Assembly: GCF_002387245.1 (NCBI RefSeq)
Contig: NZ_DGLD01000019.1
Coordinates: 1-64,000, forward strand
From: Brevundimonas sp. UBA4553
GTDB taxonomy: Bacteria > Pseudomonadota > Alphaproteobacteria > Caulobacterales > Caulobacteraceae
Direction: 5' to 3'
DNA: 64,000 nt
A program made the translations under genes and the position numbers. Positions 8,175 to 16,212 of the stretch are shown piece after piece; the first letter of the stretch is position 1, and each line of letters begins with the position of its first letter. The notes beneath the pieces are model-generated. The model saw only the letters and a program-made list of their open reading frames with translations, was not told the origin of the DNA and searched no databases.

Positions 8175-8555
8175 ATGGCCAAGTCCAACAACCCCCGCCG
8201 CGTCGGCGCCACCGAGGCTCGCGCCAAGCTGGTCAACGTTCGCATCAGCCCTCAAAAGCTGAACCTGGTCGCCGCTTCGATCCGCGGTCTGCCGGTTCAG
8301 AAGGCGCTGAACGAGCTTGAGTTCAGCCGCAAGCGCATCGCCACCGACGTTCGCAAGGTCCTGTACTCGGCCGTTTCCAACGCCGAGAACAACCACAACC
8401 TCGACATCGACAACCTGGTCGTCGCCGAGGCCTTCGTGGGCAAGAACCTGGTGATGAAGCGCTTCGCGAGCCGCGCTCGTGGTCGCTCGTCGCGCATCCT
8501 GAAACCGTTCAGCGAGATCACGATCGTGGTCCGTGAAGCCGGCGAGGCCGCCTGA
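8175..8555 (+). CDS. rplV: 50S ribosomal protein L22
   Basis: A 126-residue L22 with the tunnel-lining hairpin near R-A-R-G-R-S-S-R-I-L-K and the core V-R-I-S-P-Q-K-L-N-L-V. L22 and L4 make the narrowest part of the exit tunnel, a site of macrolide resistance mutations in other species. The stop overlaps the rpsC ATG (TGATG). Confidence 0.98.
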   Translation: MAKSNNPRRVGATEARAKLVNVRISPQKLNLVAASIRGLPVQKALNELEFSRKRIATDVRKVLYSAVSNAENNHNLDIDNLVVAEAFVGKNLVMKRFASRARGRSSRILKPFSEITIVVREAGEAA

Positions 8556-9298
8556 TGGGTCAGAAAATCAATCCGGTCGGGCTGCGGCTCGGCATCACCC
8601 GTACGTGGGACAGCCGCTGGTTCGCCGGCGGCGCCGACTACGCCCGCCTGCTGCACCAGGACCTGAAGCTGCGCACGTGGCTGAAGGAACGTCTGGCCGC
8701 CGCCGGCGTCTCGCGCATCATCATCGAGCGTCCGCACAAGAAGTGCCGCGTGACGATCTACGCCGCCCGTCCGGGCGTCGTGATCGGCAAGAAGGGCGCC
8801 GACATCGAGAAGCTCCGCAAGGACATCTCGGCTCGCACCGAAGGCGAAGTTCACCTGAACATCGTCGAAGTCCGCAAGCCGGAAGTCGATGCTCAGCTGA
8901 TCGCTGAAAACATCGCGCAGCAACTGGAGCGTCGGATCGCCTTCCGTCGCGCCATGAAGCGTTCGATGCAGTCGGCCATGCGTCTGGGCGCCAAGGGTGT
9001 CCGGATCAACGTCTCGGGCCGTCTGGGCGGTGCTGAAATCGCTCGTATGGAGTGGTATCGCGAAGGTCGCGTGCCGCTGCACACCCTGCGCGCCGACATC
9101 GACTATGGCTTCTACGAAGCCAAGACGACCTACGGCATCATTGGCGTGAAGGTCTGGGTCTTCAAGGGTGAAGTGCTCGAGCACGATCCCATGGCCCAGG
9201 ACAAGCGCTGGGCCCTGGAAGCCTCGGGTCCGTCGTCCAACGAAGGCCGTGGCGGCCCCCGCGGTGATCGCGGTCCGCGCCGCGGTCGTGAGGGCTGA
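8555..9298 (+). CDS. rpsC: 30S ribosomal protein S3
   Basis: A 247-residue S3. It has the N-terminal G-Q-K-I-N-P-V-G-L-R-L-G-I, a KH-2 domain with V-I-G-K-K-G-A-D-I, and a basic Gly/Arg-rich tail (G-R-G-G-P-R-G-D-R-G-P-R) longer than in E. coli. S3 guards the mRNA entry tunnel and contributes helicase activity. It overlaps rplV by one base. Confidence 0.98.
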   Translation: MGQKINPVGLRLGITRTWDSRWFAGGADYARLLHQDLKLRTWLKERLAAAGVSRIIIERPHKKCRVTIYAARPGVVIGKKGADIEKLRKDISARTEGEVHLNIVEVRKPEVDAQLIAENIAQQLERRIAFRRAMKRSMQSAMRLGAKGVRINVSGRLGGAEIARMEWYREGRVPLHTLRADIDYGFYEAKTTYGIIGVKVWVFKGEVLEHDPMAQDKRWALEASGPSSNEGRGGPRGDRGPRRGREG

Positions 9299-9304
9299 TA
9301 GGCC

Positions 9305-9745
9305 ATGTTGCAACCGAAAAAGACCAAGTATCGCAAGGCCTTCAAGGGCCGCATCCATGGCTCGGCCAAGGGTGGTTTCTCGCTGAACTTCGGCTCCTAC
9401 GGCCTGAAGACGGTGGAACCCGAGCGCATCACCGCGCGCCAGATCGAAGCGGCTCGCCGCGCGATCACGCGTCAGATGAAGCGTCAGGGCCGCGTCTGGA
9501 TCCGGGTCTTCCCGGATCTGCCCGTCACGGGCAAGCCGGCTGAAGTCCGGATGGGTAAGGGCAAGGGCGCCGTGGACCATTGGGCCGCGCGTTGCCACCC
9601 GGGCCGCATCCTGTTCGAAATCGACGGCGTGCCGGACGACGTGGCTCGTGAAGCGCTGCGCCTCGGCGCCGCCAAGCTGCCGGTCCGCACCAAGGTGGTC
9701 ACCCGCCTGGACGCCGGCATTGCTCACCTTGAGGAAGCGGCATGA
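9305..9745 (+). CDS. rplP: 50S ribosomal protein L16
   Basis: A 146-residue L16 with M-L-Q-P-K-K-T-K-Y-R-K at the start and R-M-G-K-G-K-G in the middle. The arginine after the G-R-V-W-I-R-V-F-P region is typical of the family. L16 helps position aminoacyl-tRNA in the A site. The stop overlaps the rpmC ATG by four bases (ATGA), coupling the two. Confidence 0.98.
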   Translation: MLQPKKTKYRKAFKGRIHGSAKGGFSLNFGSYGLKTVEPERITARQIEAARRAITRQMKRQGRVWIRVFPDLPVTGKPAEVRMGKGKGAVDHWAARCHPGRILFEIDGVPDDVAREALRLGAAKLPVRTKVVTRLDAGIAHLEEAA

Positions 9746-9939
9746 CCAAGATCGCCGATCTCCGGGGCCAAACCCCCGACCAACTGGCCGACGAGCTGCT
9801 GAAGCTCAAGAAGGAACAGTTCAACCTGCGCTTCCAGGCCGCCACCGGTCAGATGGAAAAGACTCACCGCGTTGGTGAAGTCCGCAAAGACATCGCTCGC
9901 ATCTCCACGCTTCTGCGTGAGAAGCGCGCAGCGGTTTAA
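9742..9939 (+). CDS. rpmC: 50S ribosomal protein L29
   Basis: A 65-residue L29 with the usual L-L-K-L-K-K-E-Q-F-N-L-R-F-Q-A helix and a second helix ending in R-E-K-R. It lies beside L23 at the tunnel exit and is part of the docking platform for trigger factor. It overlaps rplP by four bases and is ten bases before rpsQ. Confidence 0.97.
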   Translation: MTKIADLRGQTPDQLADELLKLKKEQFNLRFQAATGQMEKTHRVGEVRKDIARISTLLREKRAAV

Positions 9940-9949
9940 GGAAACACCT

Positions 9950-10192
9950 ATGCCCAAACGTATTCTTGAAGGCGTGGTCGTGTCCGACAAGGGCGACAAG
10001 ACGGTCGTCGTGAAGGTCGAGCGCACTCTGCTGCACCCGGTCCTGAAAAAGATCGTCCGTCTGTCCAAGAAGTATCACGCTCACGATGAGGGCAACGCCC
10101 TCAAAGTCGGCGACGTCGCACGCATCGTCGAGTGCGCCCCCAAGTCCAAGCTGAAGCGTTGGGAAGTCGTTTCCCCCGCCTCGGCTTCCTAA
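9950..10192 (+). CDS. rpsQ: 30S ribosomal protein S17
   Basis: An 80-residue S17, starting M-P-K-R-I-L-E-G-V-V-V-S, with the OB-fold motif K-T-V-V-V-K-V-E-R and K-K-Y-H-A-H-D-E. It is a primary binder of the 5' domain of 16S rRNA. The ATG at 9950 has AAGGAAA upstream; a longer in-frame start inside rpmC lacks family similarity. Confidence 0.97.
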   Translation: MPKRILEGVVVSDKGDKTVVVKVERTLLHPVLKKIVRLSKKYHAHDEGNALKVGDVARIVECAPKSKLKRWEVVSPASAS

Positions 10193-10210
10193 AGAAAAGG
10201 ATCGGATCCT

Positions 10211-10579
10211 ATGATCCAGATGCAAACTAACCTGGAGGTCGCCGATAACTCGGGCGCCCGCCGGGTCATGTGCATCAAGGTGTTGGGCGGCTCCAAGCGC
10301 CGCTACGCCTCGGTGGGCGACACCATTGTCGCCTCGGTGAAGGAAGCTATTCCTCGCGGCCGCGTGAAGAAGGGCGACGTCGTTCGCGCCATCGTCGTGC
10401 GCACCGCCAAGGACATCCAGCGCAAGGACGGCTCGGTCATTCGTTTTGACAAGTCGGCCGCCGTCATCGTCAACAAGCAAAACGAGCCGGTCGGCACGCG
10501 GATCTTTGGCCCGGTTCCTCGCGAACTGCGCGCCAAGAACCACATGAAGATCATCTCGCTGGCTCCGGAGGTCCTGTAA
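10211..10579 (+). CDS. rplN: 50S ribosomal protein L14
   Basis: A 122-residue L14 of exact family length, with M-I-Q-M-Q-T-N-L-E-V-A-D-N-S-G-A-R at the N-terminus and F-G-P-V-P-R-E-L-R near the C-terminus. It forms an intersubunit bridge with 16S rRNA. One base separates it from rplX. Confidence 0.98.
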   Translation: MIQMQTNLEVADNSGARRVMCIKVLGGSKRRYASVGDTIVASVKEAIPRGRVKKGDVVRAIVVRTAKDIQRKDGSVIRFDKSAAVIVNKQNEPVGTRIFGPVPRELRAKNHMKIISLAPEVL

Positions 10580-10580
10580 C

Positions 10581-10889
10581 ATGGCCGCCAAGATCAAGAA
10601 GGGCGACAACGTCGTCGTCCTGGCCGGCAAGGACAAGGGCCGCACCGGCCAGGTGCTCCGCGTTCTCCCGACCGAAAACCGCGTCGTCGTGCAAGGCGTC
10701 AACATGGTTCAGCGCCACACGCGCCCGACCCAGGCTGACCCGCAAGGCGGCATCAAGCACAAGGAAGCCTCGCTTCACCTGTCGAACGTCGCGATCGCCG
10801 ACGCCAACGGCAAGGCGACCCGCGTCGGCTTCAAGGTCGAAGGCGACGCCAAGGTTCGCTTCGCCAAGACCACGGGAGACGTCATCTAA
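10581..10889 (+). CDS. rplX: 50S ribosomal protein L24
   Basis: A 102-residue L24 with the KOW motif K-I-K-K-G-D-N-V-V-V-L-A-G-K-D-K-G near the N-terminus. L24 is an assembly initiator for the 50S subunit. The stop overlaps the rplE ATG by one base (TAATG). Confidence 0.98.
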   Translation: MAAKIKKGDNVVVLAGKDKGRTGQVLRVLPTENRVVVQGVNMVQRHTRPTQADPQGGIKHKEASLHLSNVAIADANGKATRVGFKVEGDAKVRFAKTTGDVI

Positions 10890-11449
10890 TGGCTGACACC
10901 AAGTACACGCCGCGTCTCAAGACCGAATATCAGGACCGCATCCGCGCCGTCCTGAAGGAACAGTTCGGTTACACCAACGAGATGCAAGTGCCCAAGCTGG
11001 ACAAGATCGTCCTGAACATGGGTATCGGTGAAGCTGTCGCCGACTCCAAGAAGGCCAACGCGGCCCTCAAGGATCTGACGGCCATCGCCGGCCAGAAGGC
11101 CGTCGCCACCAAGGCTCGCAACTCCATCGCCGGCTTCAAGCTGCGTGAAGGCATGGTCATCGGCGGCAAGGTCACGCTGCGCGGCGCCCAGATGTACGAG
11201 TTCCTGGACCGGTTCATCACGATCGCGCTGCCGCGCGTGAAGGATTTCCGTGGCCTGAAAGGCACCTCGTTCGACGGTCGCGGCAACTACGCCACGGGTC
11301 TGAAGGAGCACATCGTGTTCCCGGAGATCAACTACGACCAGATCGACCAGATGTGGGGCATGGACATTGTCGTCTGCACCACGGCCAAGACCGATGCGGA
11401 AGCCAAGGCTCTCCTCACCGAGTTCAATTTCCCGTTCGTGAAGAACTGA
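10889..11449 (+). CDS. rplE: 50S ribosomal protein L5
   Basis: A 186-residue L5 with I-V-L-N-M-G-I-G-E-A and the conserved G-N-Y-A-T-G-L-K-E-H-I-V-F-P-E-I. It binds 5S rRNA and contacts the P-site tRNA. It is coupled to rplX by a one-base overlap. Confidence 0.98.
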   Translation: MADTKYTPRLKTEYQDRIRAVLKEQFGYTNEMQVPKLDKIVLNMGIGEAVADSKKANAALKDLTAIAGQKAVATKARNSIAGFKLREGMVIGGKVTLRGAQMYEFLDRFITIALPRVKDFRGLKGTSFDGRGNYATGLKEHIVFPEINYDQIDQMWGMDIVVCTTAKTDAEAKALLTEFNFPFVKN

Positions 11450-11469
11450 GCGGGAAGGGATAGAGAACA

Positions 11470-11775
11470 ATGGCTAAGAAAAGCGCCGTAAACCGTAACG
11501 AAGCCGTCAAGGCCCTGGTTGCGAAGTATGCCGCGAAGCGGGCCGCCCTCAAGGCGACCGCCAACGACGAGAGCCTGCCGCTGGAGGAGCGCTTCGACGC
11601 GCGCCTGAAGCTGGCCGAGCTGCCGCGCAACTCCGCGCCGTCGCGCATTCGCAACCGCTGCGAAGTGACCGGCCGTCCGCGGGCCTTCTACCGGAAGCTC
11701 AAGATGAGCCGTATCGCCATGCGCGAACTCGGCAATCTGGGGCAAATCCCCGGCCTGACGAAGTCGAGCTGGTAA
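11470..11775 (+). CDS. rpsN: 30S ribosomal protein S14 (zinc-independent form)
   Basis: A 101-residue S14, the long form without the zinc-binding C-x2-C pairs. It has R-N-R-C-E-V-T-G-R-P-R-A and a C-terminal G-L-T-K-S-S-W. It is a late-assembling protein of the 30S head. GGGAAGGGA lies upstream. Confidence 0.98.
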   Translation: MAKKSAVNRNEAVKALVAKYAAKRAALKATANDESLPLEERFDARLKLAELPRNSAPSRIRNRCEVTGRPRAFYRKLKMSRIAMRELGNLGQIPGLTKSSW

Positions 11776-11790
11776 GGGGAGCGAACAGAC

Positions 11791-12189
11791 ATGATGATCA
11801 ACGATCCCCTGAGCGACATGATCGCTCGCATCAAGAACGCGGCGACTCGCAAGCGTTCCAAGGTGCTGACCCCGGCTTCCCGTCTGCGCCAGCGCGTCCT
11901 CGACGTGCTGCAGGACGAAGGCTACATCCGCGGCTATTCGCTGGTTCAAAACCCCGGCGAGTTCCCGCAGTTCGAGATCGAGCTGAAGTACTTCGACGGC
12001 CAGCCGGTGATCGCTGAGATCGCCCGCGTGTCGAAGCCCGGCCGTCGCGTCTATTCGGCCATCGGCGATCTGAAGCCGATCAAGAACGGCCTCGGCATCT
12101 CGATCCTCTCGACTTCGAAGGGCGTCATGTCCGACGCCAACGCCCGCGACGCTAACGTCGGCGGCGAAGTCCTCTGCAGGGTCTACTGA
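11791..12189 (+). CDS. rpsH: 30S ribosomal protein S8
   Basis: A 132-residue S8 with D-P-L-S-D-M-I-A-R-I-K-N-A and the C-terminal S-T-S-K-G-V-M-S-D and G-G-E-V-L-C. S8 binds the central domain of 16S rRNA; in E. coli it represses the spc operon. Two consecutive ATGs (11791, 11794) are possible starts. GGGGAG is 9-14 bases upstream. Confidence 0.97.
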   Translation: MMINDPLSDMIARIKNAATRKRSKVLTPASRLRQRVLDVLQDEGYIRGYSLVQNPGEFPQFEIELKYFDGQPVIAEIARVSKPGRRVYSAIGDLKPIKNGLGISILSTSKGVMSDANARDANVGGEVLCRVY

Positions 12190-12190
12190 T

Positions 12191-12724
12191 ATGTCCCGTA
12201 TTGGCAAGAAAACCATCGCTGTGCCGAAGGGCGTGACTGTCACGCTCGACGGCCAAACCGTCTCGGTCAAGGGTCCCAAGGGCGAACGCTCCTGGACCGT
12301 GGCCGAAGAAATCGAAGTCACCCAGGGCGAAGAGGGGCTGTCGCTGGCTCTTCGCACCGACACCCAGCGCGGTCGCGCGATGTGGGGTCTGTCGCGCACC
12401 CTGGTCGACAACATGGTCACCGGCGTGACCGAAGGCTTCGAGAAGACCCTGGAACTGGTCGGCGTGGGTTACCGCGCCGCCCTGAAGGGCCAGGCTCTGT
12501 CGCTGCAACTCGGCTTCTCGCATGAAGTCGACATCGCGCCGCCGGCCGGCATCACCTTCGTCGTGCCGAAGCAGACCGAGATCAAGATCTCGGGCAACGA
12601 CAAGCAGGTCGTCGGTGAAATCGCCGCCGTCATTCGCAAGCTGCGTCCGCCGGAACCCTACAAGGGCAAGGGCGTGCGCTATCAGGGCGAAACCGTCCGG
12701 CGCAAGGAAGGCAAGAAGAAGTAA
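12191..12724 (+). CDS. rplF: 50S ribosomal protein L6
   Basis: A 177-residue L6, M-S-R-I-G-K-K-T-I, with the internal duplication of the family and the C-terminal R-P-P-E-P-Y-K-G-K-G-V-R-Y. It lies near the GTPase centre by the sarcin-ricin loop. One base separates it from rpsH. Confidence 0.98.
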   Translation: MSRIGKKTIAVPKGVTVTLDGQTVSVKGPKGERSWTVAEEIEVTQGEEGLSLALRTDTQRGRAMWGLSRTLVDNMVTGVTEGFEKTLELVGVGYRAALKGQALSLQLGFSHEVDIAPPAGITFVVPKQTEIKISGNDKQVVGEIAAVIRKLRPPEPYKGKGVRYQGETVRRKEGKKK

Positions 12725-12727
12725 GTC

Positions 12728-13084
12728 ATGGCTCTTTCTCTGCAACAACAAGCCAAGCGCCGCGCCGAACGCAACCGTCGTCGCCTCAAGTCGGTGGCCA
12801 ACGGCCGTCTGCGTCTGTCGGTCTTCCGTTCGGACAAGAACATCTCGGCCCAGATCATCGACGACGCCCAGGGCGTCACGGTGGTCGCCGCCTCGTCGCT
12901 GGAAGGCGGCAAGGGTTCCAAGGGTTCGGACGTCGCCGCTGCAGCTGCCATCGGCAAGCTGATCGCCGAGCGCGCCAAGGAGAAGGGCGTCTCCGACGTC
13001 GTCTTCGACCGCGGTGGCTACATCTATCACGGCCGCGTCAAGGCGCTGGCGGAGGCCGCGCGTGAAGCCGGCCTGAACTTCTAA
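12728..13084 (+). CDS. rplR: 50S ribosomal protein L18
   Basis: A 118-residue L18 with the basic N-terminus, R-L-S-V-F-R-S-D-K-N-I-S-A-Q-I-I, and the C-terminal F-D-R-G-G-Y-I-Y-H-G-R-V-K-A-L-A. It delivers 5S rRNA to the 50S subunit together with L5. Three bases separate it from rplF. Confidence 0.98.
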   Translation: MALSLQQQAKRRAERNRRRLKSVANGRLRLSVFRSDKNISAQIIDDAQGVTVVAASSLEGGKGSKGSDVAAAAAIGKLIAERAKEKGVSDVVFDRGGYIYHGRVKALAEAAREAGLNF

Positions 13085-13097
13085 GGGATCGAGAAGC

Positions 13098-13703
13098 ATG
13101 GCTCGTGAACCCCAACGCGGACAAGGTGGTCAGAACCGCGACCGCCGCGACCGTAACGCTCCCGTTGTCGACGGTCCGGACTCGGACATCGTCGAGAAGC
13201 TGGTGCACATCAACCGCGTCGCCGCCACCGTTAAGGGCGGCCGTCGTTTCTCGTTCGCAGCCCTGATGGTTGTGGGCGACGGCAAGGGCCGGGTCGGCTT
13301 CGGTCATGGCAAGGCGCGTGAAGTGCCGGAAGCCATCCGCAAGGCGACTGAAGAAGCCAAGAAGACCATGATCCGCGTTCCTCTTCGTGAGAACCGCACC
13401 CTGCACCACGACGGCAACGGCCGTTGGGGCGCCGGCAAGATCATGATGCGCGCTGCCCCTCCCGGCACCGGCGTCATCGCTGGCGGTCCGATGCGTGCGG
13501 TCCTCGAAACCCTCGGCGTCCAGGACGTCGTCGGCAAGTCGACCGGTTCGTCGAACCCCTACAACATGATCCGCGCGACCTTCGAAGCTCTGAAGGTTCA
13601 ATCGTCGCCGCGTCAGGTTGCTGCAAAGCGTGGCAAGAAGGTCGCTGACCTGATGGGCCGCCGCAACGACGGCGCCTCGGCGCCTGAAGCAGTCGAGGGC
13701 TGA
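13098..13703 (+). CDS. rpsE: 30S ribosomal protein S5
   Basis: A 201-residue S5, longer than E. coli S5 (about 166) because of an N-terminal basic region (Q-R-G-Q-G-G-Q-N-R-D-R-R) of about 30 residues. The core has V-K-G-G-R-R-F-S-F and G-K-G-R-V-G-F-G-H-G-K-A. S5 is important for decoding fidelity and is the site of spectinomycin resistance changes near the R-R-F-S loop. Confidence 0.98.
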   Translation: MAREPQRGQGGQNRDRRDRNAPVVDGPDSDIVEKLVHINRVAATVKGGRRFSFAALMVVGDGKGRVGFGHGKAREVPEAIRKATEEAKKTMIRVPLRENRTLHHDGNGRWGAGKIMMRAAPPGTGVIAGGPMRAVLETLGVQDVVGKSTGSSNPYNMIRATFEALKVQSSPRQVAAKRGKKVADLMGRRNDGASAPEAVEG

Positions 13704-13708
13704 TAGAC

Positions 13709-13903
13709 ATGGCCAAGAACGAAAAAGCCACCGTCACGGTTCGCCAGACGGCCAGCCCGATCCGCCGCAAGGCTGATCAGCGCGCCACTCTGTCGGGCCT
13801 GGGTCTGAACCGCATCGGCCGCGAGTCGACGCTGGAAGACACCCCCTCGGTCCGTGGGATGATCGCCAAGGTCGCCCACATGGTCGAAGTGGTCGAAAAG
13901 TAA
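13709..13903 (+). CDS. rpmD: 50S ribosomal protein L30
   Basis: A 64-residue L30 with V-R-Q-T-A-S-P-I-R-R-K at the N-terminus and G-L-G-L-N-R-I-G-R in the middle. It is the last gene before a terminator at 13911, so the spc operon is interrupted here rather than running straight into rplO. Confidence 0.96.
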   Translation: MAKNEKATVTVRQTASPIRRKADQRATLSGLGLNRIGRESTLEDTPSVRGMIAKVAHMVEVVEK

Positions 13904-13910
13904 GACGACA

Positions 13911-13946
13911 CGCCCTCTCCCGATCCGGGGGAGGGCGTTTCTCTTT
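13911..13946 (+). terminator. Terminator-like hairpin between rpmD and rplO
   Basis: CGCCCTC (13911-13917) pairs with GAGGGCG (13931-13937), extended by four more pairs to an 11-bp stem with a 5-base loop, followed by TTTCTCTTT. Placed 8 bases past rpmD, it should stop or reduce transcription into rplO-secY. Confidence 0.8.
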
Positions 13947-13957
13947 GAAGAAGCATC

Positions 13958-14003
13958 TTGCGATGCTGCGACGGGCCGCCTAGAAGCGGCCTTCAATTTT
14001 TCC
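13958..14003 (+). promoter_or_regulatory. Candidate rplO promoter overlapping a second hairpin
   Basis: TTGCGA (13958-13963), 17 bp and TAGAAG (13981-13986) are a fair promoter for rplO. The same DNA also forms GGCCGC-CTAGAA-GCGGCC (13974-13991) followed by TTCAATTTTT, which looks like a weak terminator. Either reading is possible. The 164 bases between rpmD and rplO hold no gene. Confidence 0.4.
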
Positions 14004-14067
14004 AACGCCGAGTCAGGCCTGATCGTTCGTGATCGACCTGGCGCTAGCACCCGAAAGGATCAGGCAC

Positions 14068-14661
14068 ATGAAACTGAACGAAATTCGCGACAACGAAGGC
14101 GCCCACAAGAAGCGTATGCGCGTCGGCCGCGGCCCGGGTTCGGGCAAGGGCAAGACCGCCGGTCGCGGCGTCAAGGGTCAGAAGTCGCGTTCGGGCGTCG
14201 CCATCGGCGGCTTCGAAGGCGGTCAAATGCCGCTGTACATGCGTATGCCGAAGCGCGGCTTCAACAACGCCAACGCTCTGAAGCTGGCCGAAGTGAACCT
14301 GTGGCGCGTGCAGGAAGCCATCGACGCCGGCAAGCTAGACGCCAAGGCTGAGATCAACGGCGCCGCCCTGGTGGCCGCCGGCGTGATCCGCCGCGTCAAG
14401 GACGGCGTGCGCGTGCTGGGCGAAGGCGAACTGAAGGCCAAGCTGAACCTGGTCGTGTGGTCGGCCTCGGCCGGCGCCGTCAAGGCCATCGAAGCCGCCG
14501 GCGGCTCGGTCGAGCAACAGCGCATCGCCGCTGAAGCCAAGGCCGCTGCTCGTGTCGAGAAGCGCAACGCCGCCAAGGGCAAGGCTCCGGCCGCCAAGGC
14601 TCCGCTGGGCGACGCCAACAAGGTTTCGGCTCGCGCCAAGCGCGCCGCGGCCAAGGCCTAA
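14068..14661 (+). CDS. rplO: 50S ribosomal protein L15 with C-terminal extension
   Basis: A 197-residue L15, against about 145-160 in most bacteria. The N-terminus M-K-L-N-E-I-R-D-N-E-G-A and the glycine-rich R-V-G-R-G-P-G-S-G-K-G are standard. The last 45 residues are an Ala/Lys-rich basic tail (K-A-A-A-R-V-E-K-R-N-A-A-K). The ATG at 14068 has AAAGGA upstream; an earlier in-frame start at 14029 is unlikely. Confidence 0.96.
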   Translation: MKLNEIRDNEGAHKKRMRVGRGPGSGKGKTAGRGVKGQKSRSGVAIGGFEGGQMPLYMRMPKRGFNNANALKLAEVNLWRVQEAIDAGKLDAKAEINGAALVAAGVIRRVKDGVRVLGEGELKAKLNLVVWSASAGAVKAIEAAGGSVEQQRIAAEAKAAARVEKRNAAKGKAPAAKAPLGDANKVSARAKRAAAKA

Positions 14662-14668
14662 ATCGATA

Positions 14669-14732
14669 TCGTCATCCCGTGCGAGCGTTGCTGATGCGGC
14701 GTTCGCCGGGATTGTCCGCACCGGGATGACGA
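14669..14732. repeat. Inverted repeat with REP-like GTCATCCCG arms
   Basis: TCGTCATCCCG (14669-14679) and CGGGATGACGA (14722-14732) are perfect complements separated by 42 bases, with inner TGCG/CGCA also pairing. The same GTCATCCCGG core recurs at 25624-25635. This suggests a dispersed REP-type element placed in the rplO-secY gap. Confidence 0.5.
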
Positions 14733-14739
14733 AATTCAT

Positions 14740-14769
14740 GAAAGCGGCCCTCGCAAGACGGCCGCTTTC
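14740..14769 (+). terminator. Hairpin between rplO and secY
   Basis: GAAAGCGGCC (14740-14749) pairs perfectly with GGCCGCTTTC (14760-14769) around a 10-base loop. There is no U tract beyond the stem, so it may be an attenuator or RNA-processing hairpin rather than a full terminator. It lies 40 bases before the secY ATG. Confidence 0.5.
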
Positions 14770-14808
14770 CGCCTATCTGACGACGGGCATAGTCGTGGGG
14801 ACCGCCTA

Positions 14809-16188
14809 ATGGCTTCGGCCGCTGAACAACTCGCCGCCAATATGAACATGGGCTCGTTCGCGAAAGCGACCGAGCTGCACAAACGCCTGCTGTTCACGCT
14901 GGGCGCGCTGCTGGTCTATCGGATCGGCACCTATGTTCCGATTCCGGGCATCAATTCCGAGGCCTTCCTGGCCTTCTTCCAGAACCCTGATGGCCAGCGC
15001 GGCATCCTGGACATGTTCAACATGTTCTCGGGCGGCGCGGTCGAGCGTATGGCCGTCTTCGCGTTGAACGTGATGCCGTACATCTCGGCCTCGATCATCG
15101 TGCAACTGATGGGCGCGGTTTACCCGCCCTGGGAGAAGCTGAAGAAGGAAGGCGGCGAAAGCGGCCGCAAGCAGCTGAACCAGTACACCCGCTATCTGAC
15201 GGTGTTCCTGGCCCTGGCGCAGTCCTTCGGCATCGCGGCGGGCCTCAACGCCCAGGCCGGTCTGATCGACAGCCCCGGGATCTTCTTCATGATTTCGACG
15301 GTCACGACCCTGACCGGCGGCACCATGTTCCTGATGTGGCTGGGCGAGCAGGTGACGGCGCGCGGGGTCGGCAACGGCATCTCGCTGATCATCTTCGCGG
15401 GCATCGTGGCGGTTCTGCCGTCGACCGTGGCGCGTCTGCTGGGTCTGGCCCAGCAGGGTCAGATGTCGGTCTTCACCCTGCTGTTCATCGCCATCATGGC
15501 GGTCGCCGTGATCGTCTTCATCGTCTTCATGGAGCGCGCCCAGCGTCGCCTTCTGATCCAGTATCCGAAGCGCCAGGAAGGCAACCGCATGACGGGGGGC
15601 GAACGTTCGTTCCTGCCGCTGAAGGTCAACACCGCCGGCGTCATCCCGGCGATCTTCGCCTCGTCGCTGCTGATGCTGCCGACGACGGTGGCCACCTTCA
15701 CCGCCCAGGCCAATCTGCCGGAGTGGATGAGCTGGCTGCCGATGGTGACGGCGCAGCTGACCCACGGCCAGCCGCTGTTCATGATCCTGTACGCGGTGCT
15801 GATCGTCTTCTTCTGCTTCTTCTACACCTCGATCACGTTCAACCCCGAGGATACGGCCGAGAACCTGCGCAAGTACGGCGGCTTCCTGCCGGGGATCCGT
15901 CCGGGCAAGCGCACGGCCGAGTATCTGGACTATGTGCTGACCCGCCTGACGGTCATCGGCGCGGCCTACATCACTGCGGTCTGCCTGCTGCCGGAGTTCC
16001 TGGTCAGCAGCCTCGGCAACAGCCTCTACTTTGGCGGAACGTCTATCTTGATCGTCGTCTCGGTTACGATGGACACTGTCGCCCAGATCCAGTCCCAACT
16101 GCTGGCGCACCAGTACGAAGGTCTGATCAAGAAGGCCAAGCTGCGTGGTCGCGGCGGTCGGGGCGGCGCCGCCCCCGCCCGGCGCTAA
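14809..16188 (+). CDS. secY: Preprotein translocase subunit SecY
   Basis: A 459-residue SecY with ten predicted membrane segments. The conserved F-A-L-N-V-M-P-Y-I-S-A-S-I-I-V-Q-L near residues 84-100 and the cytoplasmic loop K-R-Q-E-G-N-R-M-T are visible. It forms the channel of SecYEG in the inner membrane and receives SecA or ribosome-bound substrates. The C-terminus ends in a basic R-G-R-G-G-R-G-G tail. It is followed 24 bases later by adk, the usual alphaproteobacterial order. Confidence 0.98.
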   Translation: MASAAEQLAANMNMGSFAKATELHKRLLFTLGALLVYRIGTYVPIPGINSEAFLAFFQNPDGQRGILDMFNMFSGGAVERMAVFALNVMPYISASIIVQLMGAVYPPWEKLKKEGGESGRKQLNQYTRYLTVFLALAQSFGIAAGLNAQAGLIDSPGIFFMISTVTTLTGGTMFLMWLGEQVTARGVGNGISLIIFAGIVAVLPSTVARLLGLAQQGQMSVFTLLFIAIMAVAVIVFIVFMERAQRRLLIQYPKRQEGNRMTGGERSFLPLKVNTAGVIPAIFASSLLMLPTTVATFTAQANLPEWMSWLPMVTAQLTHGQPLFMILYAVLIVFFCFFYTSITFNPEDTAENLRKYGGFLPGIRPGKRTAEYLDYVLTRLTVIGAAYITAVCLLPEFLVSSLGNSLYFGGTSILIVVSVTMDTVAQIQSQLLAHQYEGLIKKAKLRGRGGRGGAAPARR

Positions 16189-16212
16189 AGCTCGGGTAGG
16201 GGAGCCCGTACG

